DNA from: CAIWCD01 sp043782365
GTDB taxonomy: Bacteria; Myxococcota; Myxococcia; Myxococcales; 40CM-4-68-19
DNA length: 13,631 nt
Assembly (NCBI GenBank): GCA_043782365.1
Contig: JAYWAO010000281.1
Location: forward strand, 1-13,631
Direction: 5' to 3'
Shown: positions 13,085 through 13,631 of the stretch, in pieces
Layout: each line of letters opens with the position of its first letter
Position numbering within the stretch: position 1 is the stretch's first letter
The notes under the pieces: generated by a model
Told to the model about the DNA's origin: nothing
The model's input: the letters and a program-made list of their open reading frames with translations, nothing else
Databases searched by the model: none
Position numbers and translations under genes: made by a program

Positions 13085-13631
13085 ATGAAGCTCAAGCTGC
13101 TCCTCGTCCTCGGCTCCGCGCTCGCTGCCTGCGGCGGCAACACCACCTTCAGCGCTCATCTCGGCGCGCCCACCGCGAGCCTGCGCGCGGAGGGGGCTCC
13201 GGGCGCGCTCACGCTCTCCAACGGCATCGTGCTCTCCCGCGTGCGCGTCGTGCTGCAGCGGATCCAGCTGAAGCTGGACGAGACCGCCGACAACGGCAAG
13301 GACGGCGAGCTGAAGGTGGGCCCGTTCCTCACCGACTTCTCCGGCGCCTCGCTCGACGGCGGCGCCCCCTCGCGCCTCTTCGACGCCGACGTCCCGAAGG
13401 GCACCTACAAGCGCATCAAGTTCAAGGTGCACAAGGTCGAGGACGCCGACGCGACCACCCCGGGCCTCACCGAGATGAAGGCGAAGTCGGTGGTGATCGA
13501 CGGCACCGTCGATGGCGTCGCCTTCTCGTGGGTCTCTGCGCTCGACGAGGAGCAGGAGCGCAAGGGCACCTTCGTCATCGGGGGGAGCGACAACCTGACG
13601 TTCAACTTCAACCCGGCGGGCTGGTTCACCA
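13085..13631 (+). CDS. Small lipoprotein of unknown function (3' end outside window)
   Basis: At least 182 residues are visible, starting at ATG 13085 with GGAGG (13075-13079) five bases upstream. The N-terminus MKLKLLLVLGSALAAC is a typical lipoprotein signal with lipobox LAAC and lipidated C16; Gly at +2 does not suggest inner-membrane retention. The mature part appears to be a single beta-rich domain: GIVLSRVRVVLQRIQLKLDE (47-66), FDADVPKGTYKRIKFKVHKV (99-118), SVVIDGTVDGVAFSWV (135-150) and LTFNFNPAGWF (171-181). A strand pair plus a P-x-G-T-Y-x-x-I segment recalls DUF4382-type lipoproteins, but that is only a resemblance. No enzyme motif or further Cys is visible after the lipobox. It is the only apparently intact plus-strand gene here and seems to have its own promoter. 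Function unknown. Confidence 0.85.
   Translation, partial: MKLKLLLVLGSALAACGGNTTFSAHLGAPTASLRAEGAPGALTLSNGIVLSRVRVVLQRIQLKLDETADNGKDGELKVGPFLTDFSGASLDGGAPSRLFDADVPKGTYKRIKFKVHKVEDADATTPGLTEMKAKSVVIDGTVDGVAFSWVSALDEEQERKGTFVIGGSDNLTFNFNPAGWFT

Overview
The window is very GC-rich, with strong G/C preference at third codon positions. It carries large lipoproteins, TPR proteins and Ig-like surface proteins typical of Myxococcota (formerly Deltaproteobacteria). That assignment is inferred from composition and gene content; no marker gene is present.

Layout. The first 12.5 kb is coded almost entirely on the minus strand. Reading in the direction of transcription (right to left), it holds: a zinc-less NADPH:quinone oxidoreductase (12456-11485); a 1570-residue protein combining TPRs, CsgG-like domains and an outer-membrane beta-barrel (11338-6626); a 1134-residue secreted protein with Ig-like repeats (6613-3209); an LPP20/CsgG-like lipoprotein (3144-1642); an AlkB-family 2-oxoglutarate dioxygenase (1587 or 1527 to 718); and a fatty-acid desaturase that runs off the left edge (604-1). 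On the plus strand at the right are the remnant of an M1-type metallopeptidase (about 12480-12951) and the 5' part of a small lipoprotein gene (13085-end).

How the genes work together. The central 9.7 kb looks like one cell-envelope operon. Genes are spaced 12 and 64 bases apart, and each product has an export signal. The first protein would span the outer membrane with its C-terminal barrel and place TPR and CsgG-like domains in the periplasm. The second would be an extracytoplasmic Ig-like protein. The third is a lipidated periplasmic partner that again carries an LPP20 domain and a CsgG/FlgT-like domain. I recognise no named system with this composition, and it is the best candidate here for something undescribed. 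The dioxygenase (probable nucleic-acid alkylation repair) and the desaturase (membrane lipid unsaturation) follow on the same strand but have no obvious link to it.

Other structure. The M1 peptidase remnant lacks its N-terminal part and has an internal deletion that joins the HExxH zinc site, out of frame, to the family's C-terminal tail. Directly beside it, the oxidoreductase ribosome-binding site lies in a perfect 8-bp stem with a 3-base loop. Several short palindromes sit in the gaps between genes. No RNA genes, insertion sequences, CRISPR arrays or convincing intrinsic terminators were seen, and no non-coding gap exceeds about 150 bases.
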